From positions 109,633,087 through 109,697,086 of the forward strand of contig NC_080423.1 of NCBI RefSeq assembly GCF_029873635.1: a DNA stretch of 64,000 nucleotides. The letters run 5' to 3'. Positions 36,358-45,305 of this stretch are shown in pieces. The position numbers were made by a program, and so were the translations under genes. The notes beneath the pieces were generated by a model. It ran no database searches, had not been told where the DNA came from, and worked only from the letters and a program-made list of their open reading frames with translations. Position 1 is the first letter of the stretch. Each line of letters opens with the position of its first letter. The stretch is from Malania oleifera (Eukaryota > Streptophyta > Magnoliopsida > Santalales > Ximeniaceae).

Positions 36358-37095
36358 GTGTGTTTTATAAGTTATCTACTTTCTTCTTCTAACGTTCTTT
36401 TACTTCCATCTCTTTCACCATTTGTCTCAATAATTATGTCACAATTTATTAACTGAGCTCTACTCAGAGATGGGTCTAGTCTAATAAATAAAACAAACTG
36501 AAAACAACATACCTACAAATTAAGGACTTGAAGTTTCGAATGATACACCAAGAAAGTAACCATACATACCATTCGGGATATCCTTCAGCTGCGTACCACG
36601 ACCCTGACACCCACAAAACCCACAGTGAGCAAAATCCAAACCCTAATCCAAAACACGCTGCACTCAGAAACCAAACGAAAGCAGGTCAACAATCACTGTA
36701 GTAGCCGTACTCAAGATCTTTGCACGTTATACCTTCTCAATGGACAATCCTTTGCTCGCGGAACCCCTTGCGGACGAAGATGAAGCCGTGTACCGTTGCA
36801 CAGTCTTCCTCTCCCTAGCAGGCCTCTCAACGGTCGGCGTCGCCGGTTCTTTTTCATTCGAACTCGACTTCTTTCGAACTCCTTTAGCTTTCTTGCTCTC
36901 GTGATCACTTTCTTGACCCTTTTCTTCTGATTCCTCAGCTCCCGAGTCTCCTTTACCTTCTCCTGCACTCTGCTCCTTCTCCTCTTCTTCTCCTTCTCCT
37001 TCCGCTTCGACTTTATCTCCTTCTTTCACCTTCTCTTTCTGCTCTTCGGGAGCTGTGTCTTCTGGTTTCTTCCCTTCTAGGGTTTCCGAAGCCAT
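21962..37095 (-). CDS. DEK: DEK-domain chromatin protein, 11 coding exons over 15 kb
   Basis: Assembled by eye from splice sites, the exons sum to 1647 nt (548 residues plus stop) with every junction in phase. Order: acidic Lys/Glu-rich N terminus (1-90), RPARERKTVQRY block (about 96-107), SIEKGRGTQLKDIPNVAFKL, the DEK N-domain (LQMLHAVLFGKKTK, LKRNIGQFSGYVW), a SAP-type region (LVDFCDVLNIPINKAIIKK, about 198-216) and a long Ser/Lys/Glu low-complexity linker (about 270-455). The DEK C-terminal winged-helix-like domain follows (about 465-520: REEMHAVVANILKEVDFNT, LSDILRQLGTHFG, VKAIITEVI), then an acidic tail. It matches plant DEK3-like proteins in order and length. These bind histones and DNA and affect nucleosome density, flowering and stress response. 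Coding exons look intact; introns are TE-rich. Confidence 0.93.
23436..24642 (-). other. DEK intron 7, proximal part
   Basis: Intronic AT-rich text without coding signs. An ATA/AAT microsatellite lies at 24221-24255. Confidence 0.6.
24660..24836 (+). mobile_element. tRNA-derived SINE with perfect 17-bp target duplication
   Basis: Lies in DEK intron 7. Contains a pol III box B, GGTTCGAGTCC (about 24714-24724), preceded by a box-A-like CAACAGTAAGGTCGCTCC. The body ends CTTGGGGACACCCCTCTTTT. AATTTGACTTATCATTG flanks it at 24643-24659 and 24837-24853, identical, so the insertion is fairly young. A second family member is at 34644-34836. Resembles plant Au-type SINEs; family identity not confirmed. 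Confidence 0.9.
24854..26989 (-). other. DEK intron 7, distal part
   Basis: No gene seen. ATAAATTGGTGTCAGAGTC at about 26281-26299 looks like an LTR end plus primer site. GTACCCAATGCGCAAAGCTC at 26855-26874, followed by GGGGTCTGGGG, resembles a SINE head. Both are isolated scraps. Confidence 0.4.
27779..27851 (+). pseudogene. trnM-CAU: Plastid trnM-CAU copy in the nucleus (NUPT)
   Basis: A full 73-nt match to chloroplast elongator tRNA-Met, starting ACCTACTTAACTCAG, with anticodon CAT at 27812-27814, T-arm GGTTCAAATCC and 3' end AATAGTAGGTA. Compared with the plastid gene as I remember it, about six bases differ, mostly C/T or G/A changes. That suits a nuclear copy decaying after transfer. 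It sits in DEK intron 3 on the opposite strand. Not expected to function as a nuclear tRNA. Confidence 0.88.
27852..27990 (+). other. Plastid flank of trnM (rest of the NUPT)
   Basis: Directly after trnM, a perfect 10-bp inverted repeat (TTAGATACCA 27859-27868, TGGTATCTAA 27876-27885, 7-base loop) looks like the stem-loop in the plastid trnM-atpE spacer. It is followed by TTTTTCTACTCATC and T-rich text also reminiscent of that spacer. No atpE codons were identified. The right boundary is uncertain. Confidence 0.55.
29245..31720 (+). mobile_element. L1-type LINE remnant in DEK intron 2
   Basis: Plant L1 ORF2 text on + (antisense to DEK). It starts in the linker between endonuclease and RT (FHRVANGRRRKNLIKELE, about 29262-29315), then WSPTAAERTKWLERPF (about 29396-29440). 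The RT C-terminal block LEKRLEGWKRACLLLVSRIT with ASLANIPIYFLSLF lies at about 30200-30310. A zf-RVT-like end follows, ending near 31720 with a T/A-rich tail. Several frameshifts, stops and missing RT core segments show it is long dead. No target duplication was found. Confidence 0.85.
30826..31012 (+). repeat. Local tandem duplication (about 92 bp unit) inside the L1 remnant
   Basis: TTTAGAGATCTCAATGAAAG begins at about 30831 and again at about 30929, each followed by a GATGAGTT(G/A)ACTC block, GTGCTGG and a CCAAA..GGGGGAT ending. It encodes RDLNERE/D-V-DELT twice. Duplicated after or before the element died; copies differ at several bases. Confidence 0.8.
32285..33010 (+). mobile_element. 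Short-LTR Ty3/gypsy fragment: LTR end, primer site, gag start
   Basis: A putative LTR of about 216 bp, TGTTAGAGATG to GGTTCATGACA (32285-32500), is followed by primer-site-like TTGGTATTAGAGCAG (32503). A gag-like start MAEDKRSKTSEEQLKK follows at about 32566. A TGCATTCAGTCATAA phrase occurs just before and again within the LTR. This is a different, shorter-LTR gypsy group from types 1-3. Broken fossil in DEK intron 2. Confidence 0.6.
33011..34634. other. DEK intron 2, decayed sequence
   Basis: No gene. Probably decayed interior of the gypsy copy whose gag start is at 32566 and integrase at 34846, but I cannot read domains in it. Confidence 0.4.
34644..34836 (+). mobile_element. tRNA-derived SINE, second copy
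   Basis: Same family as 24660-24836: shared ATCAACAGTAAGGTTGCTCC, then a box-B region (GTGTTTGAGTCTAAGG), and the end CCTGGGGACATCCTTTTTTTT. AAGTTATAG flanks it (34635-34643 and 34837-34845). It lies inside decayed gypsy sequence, so it inserted into the older element. More diverged than the first copy. Confidence 0.85.
34846..35240 (+). mobile_element. Ty3/gypsy integrase fragment
   Basis: Starts with YKAEHIPYPGLFQPLPVHTK (about 34898 on). VMVMVDRFTKYAHLIAL follows at about 35020-35066, then the KLHG-type block (about 35121-35160), the order expected across a gypsy integrase core. Same strand as the gag fragment at 32566, so probably the same broken element. Confidence 0.75.
35241..35904. 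other. DEK intron 2, no recognised feature
   Basis: AT-rich. A block GTTGTTAGAATCTCACAATTC (about 35363-35560 region) with repeated ATTCA/GAATC words may be an unclassified short element. Confidence 0.35.
35905..36035 (-). repeat. MITE-like dispersed repeat, second copy
   Basis: Reverse-oriented relative of 3436-3600, ending CCTATCCAAACATAAG. Located in DEK intron 2. Confidence 0.5.
36328..36356. repeat. (CT)n microsatellite in DEK intron 2
   Basis: Uninterrupted CT dinucleotides of about 28 bases; no associated gene. Confidence 0.9.
36570..37095 (-). other. DEK: DEK exons 1-2
   Basis: Exon 1 is 36733-37095 (ATG at 37095; an in-frame ATG four codons upstream at 37107 is less likely because homology begins MASETLE). 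Exon 2 is 36570-36603, only 34 nt, coding GRGTQLKDIPN. Donors read AAG|GTATAA and AATG|GTATGT, and the acceptor before exon 2 reads TGTCAG. The 163-nt intron between them is normal. Confidence 0.92.
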
Positions 37096-37620
37096 GAGAA
37101 GGAGCAATCGAGCTAAGAGAGAAGCTTGGCAAGAGTAATAGAAACCGCAGAAAGGATGAAGTTGCTAAATAGCTTGGATTTGGAGCTGCAAAAACCCTAG
37201 AAGACAGCGCGAGAGACTGGAGAAGCAGTGATCCATGGAAGGGAGAGAGAGAAAGCGAGAGCGAGTGAGACTGCGTGAACGAAAGGTGGCGTCGTTTAAA
37301 GTAGAAATGAGGTGCGTTTTGATGGGATGGTTTCAGTGTCTGAACACAGAGATAGAGATTGGGGAAAATGTTTTGGGAATTTGGTTAGGGCGGGCTGATT
37401 TGCCGAAATGTTTGGGTTCAAAATTTCAGGCCAAAAATGTCAGCGGGATTTTCTTTAGTGCACGCGCCGAGCGTTTGGAGGATGGCACTCGCCGGCCATT
37501 TCGCCGGCTGCTTATAGTAGTTCAGGCTCCGGCGAAGCGGTTGGATATTGTGCTTCACAATCACCAAGTTTTGTGAATGAAAAGACTCGTAAGGGTCAAC
37601 CCTTTTCCGTAAAATTTGGA
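37096..37620 (-). promoter_or_regulatory. 5' leader and promoter region of DEK
   Basis: GC-richer than its surroundings, with GA-rich text at 37233-37265 (CT-rich in the sense of DEK, common in plant leaders) and a CGCC-rich patch at 37450-37520. No clean TATA box. An apparent frame at 37235-37576 looks like composition, not a gene. Confidence 0.4.
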
Positions 37621-38508
37621 AATTCTCTTATCATAAAATTACATCATTTAACTTTTCGACTCGTATAAGTAATAAATATTATTTAATGATTTTAAATTTA
37701 ATTTTGTTAATATTAATTTATAAATTTATTAAAAAAATTATATTTATATAATTAAAGTTCAAATCATCCTTATAAGTATATGATTTCTTTGATGCATATT
37801 CGATATGAGGTTGTGACGTTTTACCTTGTTCAGAATTGGTTCATGAACGATTCAATTACAGACTTAAATTAAAACCATTTATAAACTAGTTTAATAAGGT
37901 TGAGTCAACTTGATAGAATGTAGTGAACTTAAAAGTATAGATTTTTTTTGCATATGATTGTTTAATTCAGACACTATAACCTTAATTTTGTCATGTAAAT
38001 AAGTTAGTTTGGTGGGGTAAAAACACTTTAAAACAATATTAATAAGAGTCTCCTTCACTTTTTTGCCTAAGAAAACCTTTTATCTATCAAAATTAGAGTT
38101 TTCAAATAATCAAATTATTAGTAAATATCTCGATAACTTGAATCAGTAAGGGCTCATAAGTTGGTTCATTTGCATAATAAATAAACTTAAGTATATTAAA
38201 GTTTAATCCAATCTCATCACGAACTCAAAAAAGATTAAAAATTTTATGAACAAGCTTGACTAAGGCAAAACACAACTCTGTTTAACTCATTTGCAATCTT
38301 AACTGTGATAGTCTAAAGATTAATGCAATATCTGAGGAGAAGAGAATTCTAAATTTTACATAAAATAATCATTTCATATGAAGTATTTTTCAAAAAGTGT
38401 TTATCGTCATAAGCCTGTAATGACACAAACTCACGGAGCAAAAACTCAATGAATGTATTAGTATGGGGGATCCACATTGTTGTATCCCGTGAGACCCTAC
38501 CACATCCA
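37621..38508. other. Spacer, no recognised feature
   Basis: AT-rich text between DEK and the hAT-like element. No domain or repeat recognised. Confidence 0.5.
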
Positions 38509-38849
38509 TAGGCATGGCAAAAATGGGTCAACATGTTAGATCATAACCAAGTGAAACTTAAACGAACTAAGTTTGGATTGACCCGTTTATAAATAGGTGA
38601 GTAAATCACAAATGCAAACCCGCTTAGTTATTAAATGGGCACCCATTAAGCATCCGTTAAAAAATATATAGTATATTTATTTTATTTAAAAAAAACTTTT
38701 AACTAATTTATTTTTTTCTTATTAATATCTTAGCATTTGTAAGTTAATAACACCTATTTATTTTTTATTTTATTTTTTTATTAGAATTTTTAAAAATTGC
38801 ACGTACATTCTATTTATCATTTTTTCTCTTAAATATTTCAAAAAATGTA

Positions 38850-38881
<32 letters not shown>

Positions 38882-41246
38882 CTTATCTATATTTGTTAAA
38901 AAAAATACTTAAAATATCATACATGTATCAAATATCATATTTGTTTTTAAAAAATAGGTGAAATATCATACATGTATCAAATATCATAATTTATATACAT
39001 ATAAAGAATTTAATTTTTTTAAATAAAAAGTTAAATAGATGACCCAATGAGTACCAAACTTAAACCTGACTAACTCATTTATTAATTGAGTTGAATTCAA
39101 GTTGACCTGTTTATAAATAAATCACTCAATCTTAAACTCAAACTCATTTTAAATGAATGGGTAACGAGTCATTCAAGTCTTATCTCGTTTTGATTATGAC
39201 AAATACAAAGTATGTTACCTGTGCACTCAATTGTTTGAATAAAAACATTCTTTGCATGCACTAAGGGTAGGAACTCAAGAAAGTCATACGGACCATAAAG
39301 TTCAAGCTTTATTTCTTTTGAATAAGCAAAAGGAATGAAAACCCTTTTTATTCTTGTAATTGTATTCAATTCAGTTTGGTTCGTAATTTATTATGGTCTG
39401 TAATAATTGCATTATGTATGATAGGATTATATGCTCAAGATCATAGATTGACCTTAGGAATCAGTCGACCAACGTTGGATTTTTGGGGTTAACTCTCAAG
39501 GCTATGATTGTCCATAGGACACATAATGACTAAGTCTCTTAAGCCAAAATTGCAAACACATACATATAGAGATTAAATCATATAAGGTCAAAAGAAGAAG
39601 AAAAGTTTTCAAGAGACCTCGATCGACCGAACCATCAGAGCTATAAACACCTCGGACGACCGAACAGCCAAGAAGTCAACTTTTGACTTTGCTCGACCGA
39701 CCGAACTTAAATTAAACTAACTGTCCCCAGTCGACCGAATGTTTAAAAGGTACTTTTCTACTGTTCCCAAGCGACTGAACGCTTAGTTCAAAATAGGCTT
39801 CGTCGACCAAATTATGAAGTTCAGCAAACTGAACCGTTCATCAGGCGACCGAACCTCGAACGTTTGGGAAATCACCTTGGCTCGGCCAACCGGACTCGTC
39901 CTCAAGCACCCAAACTCAAAATCTTAACTTTTCTCTGTGTGTCTGTTCAAGCGACCAGCCGTAAGAGCCGAGTGACTGAAACTCTCAGGTTGTCATATTT
40001 TTAACCACAGTAATAAGCACTAAACAGGGGTTAACTTTTAACTAAACTTTTTCAAAATCCTCAATTGGTTCCCAACGATCAAAATTTGAGGAATATCTAT
40101 ATATATCCCCCCCCCCTCCATTTGCCTTGATTAGCGATGAGATTAGTAATAGTGATTAGTCAAAATTCTCTCAAATTTTTTTATACTCTTTTGCTATATC
40201 TTCCAAGCTTATTTTCATATACTCTCTTATACACTTACTTGCAAATGTTATTTTTGAAGTAGAGAGTATCATATTATTCCTCTCTTGCAAATCAATTACA
40301 AGTTTATATGGATTTGATTGTGGTTATTGTGTGCATCTTTCAAATCATTTCATTGGTATTACTCTCACATATTCATACATATTTGAAAATTCTTTTTGAG
40401 AGTTTTGCATGATTGTTTATTCCCATAATATTTCGTATATAAATATTTGATTGGAAATAACTTGTTTTAGCTTCTTAGTATTTGCATTCAAATTACAAAA
40501 CTTGAGAGCTTGCATACTTTATTTGATAAATCTTTTGCAAACTTAAACCCTAAATATCTGTTGTGATTACATTTGATAAAATATCTTTGTGATACTTGAT
40601 TAAGTTTTTTAGGTAACCTTGAAAATTCATTTGTTGAATATATTGTCTTGAATCAAAATTTCAAGATCTCACTTGAGCATTAAATTCATATTTTCTGTGA
40701 GTGCATATATTTGGATCATATTATTGTACAAACCTACTTATGTTAGAAGCACTTTTAATTGTACGAAAAACTTTGTTGATTGTAATCCAGGCGTGGCCTG
40801 TGGTGGGTATTCTCCACCCTTTAAGGAGTGTTTGGGTCTTCTCTGCCCCGTAAGGAGAGTTTGTAAAGGTTGTGGTCGGCCCTGGTAATTTGACCTGGTG
40901 TTGTATACGGTGTTGCTCCACTCGTTAAGTGAGTAATAGTGGTAATCCTTGGGCTTGCGAGCTGAAGCGAGGATGTAGGCAGTATTCGCCGAACCCCAAT
41001 AACATTTTTTGTGCATGCTTTTAATTTTTGCAATTTAAATTTCAGCACTTGAATGTTTGTGTTTAATTGTCTAAACATTTGATTTGGTTTTCGATTATAT
41101 AGAAATATCATAGGTTTGTGTAATACTGTTTGTGGAATCTGAATCGAACTAGGAGAAAAGTATTAAATACCTAATTCACTTCCCCCCCCCCCTTTGGTAA
41201 TACACCAATTCCAACAATTGGGTCATGACCTGTTTTGCCACCCATA
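38509..41246. mobile_element. Non-autonomous hAT-like DNA transposon, split by a Copia LTR
   Basis: Left end TAGGCATGGCAAAAATGGGT and right end (reverse complement) TATGGGTGGCAAAACAGGTC form imperfect terminal inverted repeats of hAT style (GGCAAAA core). Flanks CACATCCA (38501-38508) and TACATACA (41247-41254) agree at 6 of 8 bases, as expected for an old 8-bp duplication. Interior text alternates GGGTCA/TGACCC-type words near both ends and is AT-rich in the middle. No transposase. Without the LTR it is about 680 bp. Confidence 0.6.
39161..41216 (+). mobile_element. Solo Copia-type LTR inside the hAT-like element
   Basis: Aligns along most of its length with the LTR at 52984-54879: TTGATTATGACAAATAC near the start, TTAGAAGCA(C/T)TTTT and GCGAGGATGTAGGC blocks near the end, and a C-rich run before a TACACCAATTCCAACA end. 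It sits between AATGG (39156-39160) and ATTGG (41217-41221). 39612-39985 holds about nine degenerate CGACCGAAC repeats. The 5' base of the LTR is uncertain by a few positions. No internal region. Copia assignment comes from the TGTTG...CAACA form and length, not from coding parts. Confidence 0.7.
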
Positions 41247-41494
41247 TACATACATGAGCTCATGAACCAAGTATAGCTCATATTTCTTGTGTGGCGTGGA
41301 ATTGTATTTTAGTCCACAAAATTTTAAATATTCTTAAAATAATAAAAACCTTGTTAATAAAAATAAAATGTTTATTATGGATACTCCAGCTGGGAATCAA
41401 ACCCAAGGTGAGTTTGTAATGACCCGAATAATAATAATGTAATTTAAATAGAGAGGAAGGGAAACGGAAACGGAAACAGTAGGAGGCAGTCAAC

Positions 41495-41735
41495 TTCGTT
41501 GATGAACGCTTCGTATTCGTCGACGACATTGCACTTTGGGAGAATTGACTAAGGAATTTATCAGGTCTTTGTCGACGAACCCAAGGGATTCATCAACGAG
41601 GGTACAAGAGAGCCTCGTCAATGAAGACAAGTTTCGTCGACGAGAAGATACCGAGAAAGGATTTTGGGGAAGTATGAAATTCGTCGACGAACTTTCTATA
41701 GGTCTCGTCGACGAGGTGACGTGTCTCGTCGACGA
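41495..41735. repeat. Palindrome array (TTCGTCGACGAA-like, about 9 copies)
   Basis: Within 240 bp there are about nine copies of a near-palindromic 12-mer with core GTCGAC. Variants such as TCGTTGA, TCATCAA and TCGTCAA differ mostly at CpG steps, as expected from methyl-cytosine decay. It ends about 10 bp before the TATA box. Confidence 0.9.
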
Positions 41736-41744
41736 ATCCAACCC

Positions 41745-41752
41745 TATAAATA
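41745..41752 (+). promoter_or_regulatory. TATA box of the type-1 LTR promoter
   Basis: TATAAATA immediately after the palindrome array and about 45 bp before a CT-rich leader. Same placement in the other type-1 copies. Confidence 0.6.
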
Positions 41753-41784
41753 TAAAAAACTCGAATTTAAACGCACAATTTAAG

Positions 41785-41821
<37 letters not shown>

Positions 41822-43168
41822 ACTTACTCTCTCTCCCTTCGACTTCTCTCTTTTCTCTCTTTGATTTTGGCTCAGTCGTTCACCGGATCAACTATCTGAG
41901 GCCACCACGACGCTCCTGGGGAAGTTCTCTCCAAATCTGCCGGAACGCATCGTTGGTGGAAGCTAGTCGAAATTCATCCCTAAGTTGACTTAAGGTTTTT
42001 TATGCCAAATTTGGTCTTTCTGTAGTTATAGAAAATGATATTCACGTGAAAATACTGAAGTTTAGTTCTACGAGTTGTCGATTTTAGGGTGTTGAATAGG
42101 AAATCCCACGAGTGTGAGACTAGAGTTTATAGGGGCTTTTCTCAGTAGTCAGGTAAGGGAATAAACTAAAGCACTTATTTTCCATACACATTATTATTAT
42201 TTATCAGTAAATTAATTTTTAGTAAAACATGTATTATATTAGTATATTACGAAGGAAATGCACATTTGGGAAAATACAGCTATTATGTTGAAATGTATAT
42301 ATATGTATGAGATGCCAGAAATTATGATTTTAGAATATAAAGTATGGTTTTATACAGCAAATGTGTGACATGAATATTACTTTACGTGAAAAGTATTATG
42401 AAATGACAATGTTATGAATGAAGTATGTTTTCAGACATTATGAAATAATGTAGTATATTATGATTTTAAAGTACATGATAATGATTTATTATACAAAATA
42501 ATATATATGAGATATCCGGCGCAAGGTCGTGATTGATAGCCAGTATGAGGCCGTGTTTTACGTATGATTTCGGCGCGAGGCCGTATTTATGAAATACTCG
42601 GCGCGAGGCCGTATTTATGAAATTATAGAAATGCTATCAATTTATTTATGTTAAGTGTTATATTATCATGTATTCTATGTTTGAGAACCCGAATGTTAGT
42701 TTAATTCAGTTCAAGAGCACGGCACTGTAACTTATAAATCAGATATCTATGTTCAGATTGGTGCATACCACCCCACAAGGGGGTGGGAGATAGATAGTCG
42801 ACGTGGCTTTCAGTGTAGAGTGTAGACGTCCACCTGGCAATTCGAACCAGGGTGTGGTGGGCCCATCGTACTTACAGACATTTTTGACTCGGCAGTGGTC
42901 GGCCAGCCATTGTCGGGTCCTTCATTTAGGCTGCACAACCCGTCATGGGGGGTAATTCATGACATCAGTTAGTTATTCATCTTAGGTATGTTTTTAGTAT
43001 TATCAGCTATGACAGACATTTTATGAACGATATGATTTATTAGAAAGTACGAAAGTATATAATGATCTAGTATATTATGATGAATGTTTACAGATATATG
43101 AAATGTACTATATATGTATAATTGCATTAAATATTCATATTGTCACACAGATGTATTTAGTTTATTTT

Positions 43169-43193
43169 CCCTTACTGAGAAGTGTCTCACCCC
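43169..43193 (+). promoter_or_regulatory. Conserved LTR hairpin, reference copy
   Basis: CCTTACTGAGAAGTGTCTCA followed by CCCCC. The words TGAGA and TCTCA can pair around a 4-base loop. Ten copies occur across three LTR types: (+) 8608-8629, 13252-13275, 43169-43193, 44692-44716, 57462-57486; (-) 6148-6170, 9138-9162, 50167-50192, 55103-55126, 59729-59755. A TTTTTCAGG-like word follows within 15-25 bases. Function unknown. Confidence 0.8.
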
Positions 43194-43360
43194 CGAACAT
43201 TAAATGATTTTCAAGAAACCCAGAAAGACTGGCGAAACGTGGTCGCCGTTGAGTTTATCGAGTTACCCTGTTGGGAGGGTAAGTCTTGTACTAGAATCAG
43301 GAGATTTTTGTTGTGGGATCCTAGATGTATTTTTGATACTTTGAGGTTGTATATGAACAC

Positions 43361-45116
43361 TGTAAGAACTCGAACTGAGATAACTAGATTTAAATATTAA
43401 GAGAGGGGCAAACTTGTAATTTACCGGGCTTTGTCGACGAAGTGTGTGCTTTTCTTGTCAACGAAATTCAGAGCCTCATCGATGAGGAAAAGCCGAGAGG
43501 TTTGGGAATTTGGAAATATCATACTTCATCGACGAGGTCACTGCCGAGTCAAGGGCTATAAAAGGGAATTTACATAACTTCTTCATTAAGAAATTCTCAA
43601 ATATCTCTTTTTCTCTCTAAACTCTCTTTACTCTCTCTTTCTCTTTAGATTTCCTCGCCGATCATTGACGGTATTGGGAAATGGAAGTTACCACGAGGAT
43701 CGTGGAAGGATTCTCTACAACTTCTACAGATCGGAATCTCGTTTTGGAGGTTTTCGGGTTTTGACGAAAAATCGAGGTAAGGTTCGGTTTTCAATTCTGA
43801 TCCGGTAGTTTTGTAGGTATCAGTTTTGTGAGTATATTCTGTACTGTGATTTGTAGGTTTTGGAACTCGGTTCGCTGTTTAGGAGCCTTGGAGTTCGGGA
43901 TTTGTTATACGGGGTTAAGGTAAGGGGAACTTTGTTTATATTGGTTCTTTTTGAAATCGGACTCAGTGGAACTGTGGTCCACGGTCCTACGTGTGTTTTG
44001 GCTACTCATTTGGGGGGGATCTAAAGGGGGTTTTTCATTACTACAGTTTTGGGAAAAAGGGGGCGACGGGCTGAATCTCGGGTTTTGTTGAAAACCGAGT
44101 ATATGTGTGATTTATATTGTGATATTGGGATGGTCATGCCTTGAATTTGTTTAAATTGTATTTTTTTGGAAAACCATGATTTAGATTGCCAAATGAGTGT
44201 GGTTTGTTTGGTTATATGAGCATGCATGTGTGTGTGATATGCGGAACTGCTGATTGGAACGCGATTCTGAAATTGCTGATAGGATCGCAATTCTAAAATG
44301 ATCTAGGTACCGAGAGTGACGGGCTCCATATCCGAGGGCGTGTGCATCACCTGCCACGTAGGCAAGAGTGTCCGGCTCTATATCCGAGGGCGTGAGCCTA
44401 TCCCGGCATATCAGGCTGAAGGGTGTGGATCCACCAGTTAGTGCTGGTACGATGTCATGGGAGTCGAGGACTAGCTATGTGCCGATGGCGCCGTGTGCGC
44501 GGATGGCTACGGGCCAACGCTGGATTATCACGGACCGGCTTCGGGCCGATGGGTGTGACGACACCGGGTTACTGATCATAGGTGTGTGTGCGTGTATGCA
44601 CTGTGTGAATTAGTACTGGATTGCATTTAACTGTGTGTATGTTGCATCATGATAACACTCAAATGCCACACACAGATATAACATGTGTTCTTCCTTACTG
44701 AGAGGTGTCTCACCCCTGCTGTACGTACATTTTTACAGGTCCTTCGAGTAACTGGAACTAGTTTCCTGGTGTAGGGAGCATAGTGGCCGGTGTACTGCAT
44801 CAGCGCTTGGATAAGTGCTAGGACTGTAGTTGTTGGGTTGCCATTTTGAGGTATATTTGGGCACCCAGTTTGTACGTTTTGTTAGAGCCATGTTCTGCTC
44901 TTGTATAGACTCTAGTATGGTACTGCATATGTTGATATAGAATGACCTTTTTCTGCTGCGTACATGATTATGATTGGATGTGTTTAGGGTGCCTGGGAAC
45001 CCCACGGGGTCGGACCCTCATCCACTGTATTGTATCTTTGGATGTTTATCAGGTACAAGGACAGGTTAGATTACATTCTCACCTTTGGGTCCCATTTTGC
45101 AGTTTGGGGCGTGACA
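43361..45116 (+). mobile_element. Solo LTR, type 2 (Ty3/gypsy), perfect target duplication
   Basis: Runs TGTAAGAACTCG to GGGGCGTGACA, 1756 bp, flanked by AACAC on both sides (43356-43360 and 45117-45121). This is the cleanest type-2 LTR here and the reference for the others. Palindrome array 43432-43545, TATAAAAG at 43557, donor-like GAG|GTAAGG at 43777 and a second at 43920, repeated CCGAGGGCGTG units 44310-44400, conserved hairpin 44692-44716, acceptor-like TTTTTACAG ending at 44738. It lies inside the type-1 solo LTR, so it is younger. Confidence 0.95.
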
Positions 45117-45305
45117 AACACAGTATTTTGGGATTATAGTAGACTCTGGTATTATGTAATTATTGGTTGATGGTTATGATTTACATTTACTGCTGCCTAG
45201 GTTCCGTTGTGTATGACAATTGTCCCTCCTACCCACGGGTTCGGGTTGACTATTTTATTTATTATATTTCATTTTATATTAAGATAAGCAGGTCGTTACA
45301 AAGTT

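Larger units (their letters stand above)
41415..45300 (+). mobile_element. Solo LTR, type 1 (Ty3/gypsy), interrupted by a type-2 solo LTR
   Basis: Runs TGTAATGACCCG to GCAGGTCGTTACA, flanked by GAGTT (41410-41414) and AAGTT (45301-45305). Without the nested insertion it is about 2.1 kb. Parts in order: palindrome array 41495-41735, TATA box 41745, CT microsatellite 41791-41818, conserved leader block 41895-41995, donor-like CAG|GTAAGG at 42153, GGCGCGAGGCCG repeats 42515-42625, conserved hairpin 43169-43193. No internal region or second LTR. Confidence 0.88.

Noticed and set aside
37235-37576. 113-residue frame upstream of DEK
   Set aside because: It starts in a GA-rich leader repeat with an Arg/Glu run and has no recognisable domain. 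It fits the DEK promoter/leader better.
41536-41988. 150-residue open frame
   Set aside because: It runs through the palindrome array and CT leader of a type-1 LTR. The GTCGAC repeats and CT run lack stops in this frame, and no domain is present. The same applies to frames at 7437-7649, 55883-56074 and 58746-58982.
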